From NCBI RefSeq assembly GCF_016213215.1, contig NZ_JACRAW010000071.1:1-35901 (forward strand): a DNA stretch of 35,901 nt. The letters run 5' to 3'. Shown piece after piece: positions 33,428-35,901 of the stretch. How positions within the stretch are numbered: the stretch's first letter is position 1; every line of letters starts with the position of its first letter. Under the pieces are notes generated by a model. That model saw only the letters and a list, made by a program, of their open reading frames with translations, was not told where the DNA came from and did no database searches. Source of the stretch: Bradyrhizobium sp. (GTDB lineage: Bacteria; Pseudomonadota; Alphaproteobacteria; Rhizobiales; Xanthobacteraceae). The position numbers and the translations under genes are program-made.

Positions 33428-34114
33428 TCACGGCACCAGCTTGTAGCCACCGGCTTCCGTGACCAGGATCTCGGGATTGGCCGCGTCCTTTTCGATCTTC
33501 TGCCGCAACCGATAGATGTGGGTTTCCAGCGTATGGGTGGTGACGCCGGAATTGTAGCCCCACACTTCCTGCAGCAGCGTCTCGCGGGAGACCGGCATCT
33601 GGCCGGCGCGGTAGAGAAAACGCAGAATGGCGGTCTCCTTCTCCGTCAGCCTCACCTTCCTGGCGTTGGCGGCGGTAAGCATCTTGGAACCGGGACGGAA
33701 GCTGTAGGGGCCGACCGAGAATACCGCGTCCTCACTGGCCTCATGCTGGCGGAGCTGTGCCCGGATTCGCGCCAGCAGAACCGCAAAGCGGAAGGGCTTT
33801 GCAACATAGTCATTGGCGCCCGATTCCAGCCCCAGGATCGTGTCGGAGTCGGTATCGTGCCCAGTCAGCATGATAATCGGAGCTTTAAACCCGCCCTTGC
33901 GCAGGGAGCGGACGACCTCGCGCCCGTCGGTATCGGGCAGGCCGACATCCATCAGCACGAGGTCGGGGGAATTGGCCTTTGCGGCGCTGGCGCCCTTGGC
34001 ACCGGTATCGACGCCGGAAGCTTCGAATTCTTCGTGCAGCGACAATTGCTCCACCAACGTATCGCGCAGATCAGTGTCGTCATCCACGATCAGGATCTTG
34101 CGGGCATTGGCCAT
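33428..34114 (-). CDS. OmpR/PhoB-family response regulator
   Basis: 228 residues. The receiver domain has IVDDDTDLRD at the N-terminus, the phosphorylation Asp (D56, LVLMDVGLP), and VAKPF. The C-terminal winged helix (RLTEKETAILRFLYRAGQMPVSRETLL..., THTLETHIYRLRQKI, AGGYKLV) is an OmpR-type DNA-binding domain. No histidine kinase gene is near, so it is an orphan. Its N-terminal half resembles CenR, an essential envelope regulator in Caulobacter, but I am not certain enough to name it. ATG 34114. Probable operon with the cNMP-binding gene. Confidence 0.93.
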   Translation of the reverse strand: MANARKILIVDDDTDLRDTLVEQLSLHEEFEASGVDTGAKGASAAKANSPDLVLMDVGLPDTDGREVVRSLRKGGFKAPIIMLTGHDTDSDTILGLESGANDYVAKPFRFAVLLARIRAQLRQHEASEDAVFSVGPYSFRPGSKMLTAANARKVRLTEKETAILRFLYRAGQMPVSRETLLQEVWGYNSGVTTHTLETHIYRLRQKIEKDAANPEILVTEAGGYKLVP

Positions 34115-34286
34115 AGGTACATCCTTCTGGGGCCGGCCGATGCGCCAAAGGCACGCTCAGCCGCGATAAGAAAAGTTTGGGGTCGGCTGTTCTTAGTATT
34201 CGTCTTGAGGTAGTGGGCCGTTACCGATTCACAAGCCATGATCAATTTACTCCAGAACTCCGGGGCATTTTGATGAATGTCCTGTA

Positions 34287-34880
34287 ATGAACCCCTATCC
34301 GCCGATTCGCATGAAAAGACAATCTATATCAAGGACTTACATAATCGCTCGCCGGCTGCCGTCCCTCTCTTTGGTCCGTGTGAGACCTGCGGCAGGTAAC
34401 CCTCGCCGGGGCTGGCTGACCGCGGGTCCCCTGGCGATTCCGGTTGCGCTGGGGCGGGGCGGTATTCGGGTGAATAAGCGCGAGGGAGATGGAGGCACTC
34501 CGAAGGGCATCTTCCGGCCGCGACGATTGTGGTGGCGGGCCGACCGTCACCGCCGGCCGCGAACCTTCCTGCCGGTGCGCGCGATTACCGCCGAAGACGC
34601 CTGGTGCGAAGACCCGAACGACCGTCACTACAATCAGCCGATTCGGCTCAAGCAGGCCACCGCCGGCGATCGGCTGCGACGCGAGGACCATCTCTACGAC
34701 TTCATCATTGAGATCGACCACAATACGCGCCCGCGGATTGCCGGCCGGGGCAGCGCCGTCTTTCTCCATCTGGCACGGGAAAACTTCGGCCCGACCGCAG
34801 GTTGCGTCTCAATGACGAAGCAGGCGATGTTGCACCTGCTGCAAAGGCTGTCGCCGCGCAGCAGGATCGTAATCGGGTGA
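34287..34880 (+). CDS. YkuD-type L,D-transpeptidase family protein (second copy in window)
   Basis: 197 residues from the 34287 ATG. The YkuD features are GRGGIRVNKREGDGGTPKGIF, a middle segment with many Arg/Trp residues, and the catalytic pair: His in FLHLARENFG and Cys in AGCVSM near the C-terminus. No clear signal peptide is visible; the N-terminus is basic. Start is uncertain (34287 or 34311; neither has a good Shine-Dalgarno). The protein resembles the L,D-transpeptidase group of cytoplasmic-looking or N-terminally truncated homologues common in rhizobia; biochemical role unproven. It is followed by the hydratase gene with a 10-bp gap, so probably cotranscribed. Confidence 0.8.
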   Translation: MNPYPPIRMKRQSISRTYIIARRLPSLSLVRVRPAAGNPRRGWLTAGPLAIPVALGRGGIRVNKREGDGGTPKGIFRPRRLWWRADRHRRPRTFLPVRAITAEDAWCEDPNDRHYNQPIRLKQATAGDRLRREDHLYDFIIEIDHNTRPRIAGRGSAVFLHLARENFGPTAGCVSMTKQAMLHLLQRLSPRSRIVIG

Positions 34881-34890
34881 GAAGAGACGA

Positions 34891-35676
34891 ATGCTCGACA
34901 ACAACCAGATAAGGGCCGCCTCGCGCATTCTGTACGGTCATTGGCGCGCCGGCACCAAGCTCGAGAATCTGGATGCGCCGCTGCGGCCCCGCGACCGCGC
35001 CGAGGGCTACGCCATTCAGGCGGCGATCGAAACCTGTTCCAGCAGCACACTATTCGGCTGGAAGATCGCGGCGACCAGCGAGGCCGGGCAGAAGCATATC
35101 AACGTTGCTGGACCCATGGCCGGACGGATCCTGTCCGACACCGTCATTGCCGACGGCGGCACCGCGTCGATGAAGGGAAACGAGATGCGCGTCGCCGAGC
35201 CCGAATTCGCTTTCCGCATGGGTCGAGATCTGCCGCCGCGGTCGATACCGTATGGGGTGGCCGAGGTACTCGCCGCCGTCGAGACCTTGCATCCCGCGAT
35301 CGAAATCCCGGACTCGCGTTTTGTCGATTTCGTCAGCGCCGGCGAGCACCAACTGATTGCCGACAATGCCTGCGCGCACCTGTTCGTGCTGGGCGCGCCG
35401 GCAAGCGCGAATTGGCGGGCGCTCGATCTGATCGAGGAGCGGCCGGTGATGACGTTGCGCCGCAAACGCCATGTCGGCCATGGCAGGAACGTGCTCGGCG
35501 ATCCGCGTGTCGCGCTGGCCTGGCTTGCCAACGAATTGCGCGGACTTGGTATCACGCTGAGGACGGGAGAGGTCGTGACGACCGGTACTTGCCATCCGCC
35601 TCTGCCCATCCAGTCGGGCGACTTTCTTGGTGCCGATTTCGGCATGCTCGGAGCGGTGTCGGTGGGGTTCGAATAG
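34891..35676 (+). CDS. 2-keto-4-pentenoate hydratase / fumarylacetoacetate hydrolase family protein
   Basis: 261 residues of the MhpD-like group. Landmarks: GWKIAATSEAGQKHINV, AEPEFAFRMGRDL (acidic residues for the metal site), HPAIEIPDSRF (conserved Glu), and the C-terminal EVVTTGTCHPPLPIQSGDFLGADFG. Members hydrate 2-oxopent-4-enoates or decarboxylate oxalocrotonates in aromatic meta-cleavage pathways, but no other pathway gene is near, so the substrate is open. ATG 34891 follows an AGAAGAGACGA sequence; 10 bp from the preceding gene. Confidence 0.9.
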   Translation: MLDNNQIRAASRILYGHWRAGTKLENLDAPLRPRDRAEGYAIQAAIETCSSSTLFGWKIAATSEAGQKHINVAGPMAGRILSDTVIADGGTASMKGNEMRVAEPEFAFRMGRDLPPRSIPYGVAEVLAAVETLHPAIEIPDSRFVDFVSAGEHQLIADNACAHLFVLGAPASANWRALDLIEERPVMTLRRKRHVGHGRNVLGDPRVALAWLANELRGLGITLRTGEVVTTGTCHPPLPIQSGDFLGADFGMLGAVSVGFE

Positions 35677-35753
35677 CGCGGTTCTGCCGATGTGGCGAAG
35701 GCGCGCAGAGAGCGCCATGCAGTCGAATCGTCCCGCCCGGCTCTTTCGGTCAG

Positions 35754-35901
35754 TCAGCGGTGCCCGAAGATCGCCGAGCCCACGCGCACATGCGTGGCGC
35801 CGAGCTGAATGGCGGTGGCGAAATCCGCGCTCATGCCCATCGAGAGGTTCTTCAAGCCGTTGCGCGCGGCGATCTTCGCGGTCAGCGCGAAATGCGGCGC
35901 C
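35754..35901 (-). CDS. YggS/PLPBP family PLP homeostasis protein, C-terminal part (partial)
   Basis: Only the last 48 residues are in the window; the gene continues beyond the right edge on the reverse strand. Translation of the complement gives ...FALTAKIAARNGLKNLSMGMSADFATAIQLGATHVRVGSAIFGHR, in which LSMGMSADF and VRVGSAIFG are the C-terminal signature of the YggS/PROSC family (PLP-binding, fold-type III). These proteins balance free pyridoxal phosphate and amino-acid metabolism. Stop TGA is the complement of 35754-35756. Confidence 0.9.
   Translation of the reverse strand, partial: APHFALTAKIAARNGLKNLSMGMSADFATAIQLGATHVRVGSAIFGHR

Overview
The window looks like a chromosomal segment of a Bradyrhizobium-type alphaproteobacterium (Nitrobacteraceae, Hyphomicrobiales). 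The grounds are high GC with strong GC3 bias, a DUF1674 (SDHAF4-like) protein, tandem glnK-amtB pairs, a COG5360-type heparinase-superfamily protein next to purH, a full CtrA-type box, palindromic intergenic repeats like those scattered through bradyrhizobial genomes, and protein sequences that read as bradyrhizobial. The species cannot be fixed from sequence alone. There are no phage, transposon, CRISPR or rRNA features; the content is mostly core genome.

Layout. 1-712: 3' end of acs. 1061-2214: an exported L,D-transpeptidase, a small membrane protein and a reverse-strand DUF1674 protein. 2399-7390: rsmB, heparinase-like gene, purH. 7400-7488: nested palindromic repeat. 7497-11409: UMF1/Atg22-type MFS transporter (reverse), gamma-glutamyltransferase, glutathione S-transferase (reverse). 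11477-13854: twin ACCCGGGT sites, a DUF2239 gene, a DsbA-fold/HCCA-isomerase-like gene and panE. 14080-14154: tRNA-Gly(GCC), reverse. 14418-16056: thioredoxin-TPR protein and a LON-domain protein. 16073-18271: a small membrane protein divergent from a TetR regulator with paired operators, then a reverse cupredoxin + FTR1 iron-uptake pair. 18591-21984: Trm112-like protein, UbiH-family hydroxylase (reverse), tesB, GYF/membrane protein (reverse). 22213-26055: glnK-amtB-glnK-amtB, closed by a strong terminator. 26237-27022: membrane diguanylate cyclase (reverse). 27339-32891: aminotransferase, ftsK, lolA-like and xthA. 32928-34114: cNMP-binding protein and OmpR-type regulator (both reverse). 34287-35676: second YkuD protein and a 2-keto-4-pentenoate hydratase-like protein. 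35754-35901: 3' end of a YggS/PLPBP gene (reverse).

How it fits together. Themes are nitrogen sensing and ammonium uptake (two PII/Amt pairs, a candidate sigma-54 promoter before the second), chromosome segregation and envelope biogenesis (ftsK, lolA, L,D-transpeptidases, with a CtrA box in front of the ftsK operon), iron acquisition (FTR1 + cupredoxin with a weak Irr-like box) and purine, CoA and ubiquinone metabolism.

I did not find an obvious new multi-gene system. The best leads are regulatory: the paired TetR dyads, the repeated ACCCGGGT sites before the DUF2239 gene, a perfect 10-bp hairpin that contains the xthA start codon, the CtrA box, and a TetR/FTR1 block that may be inserted into a normally compact thioredoxin-LON-Trm112 cluster.
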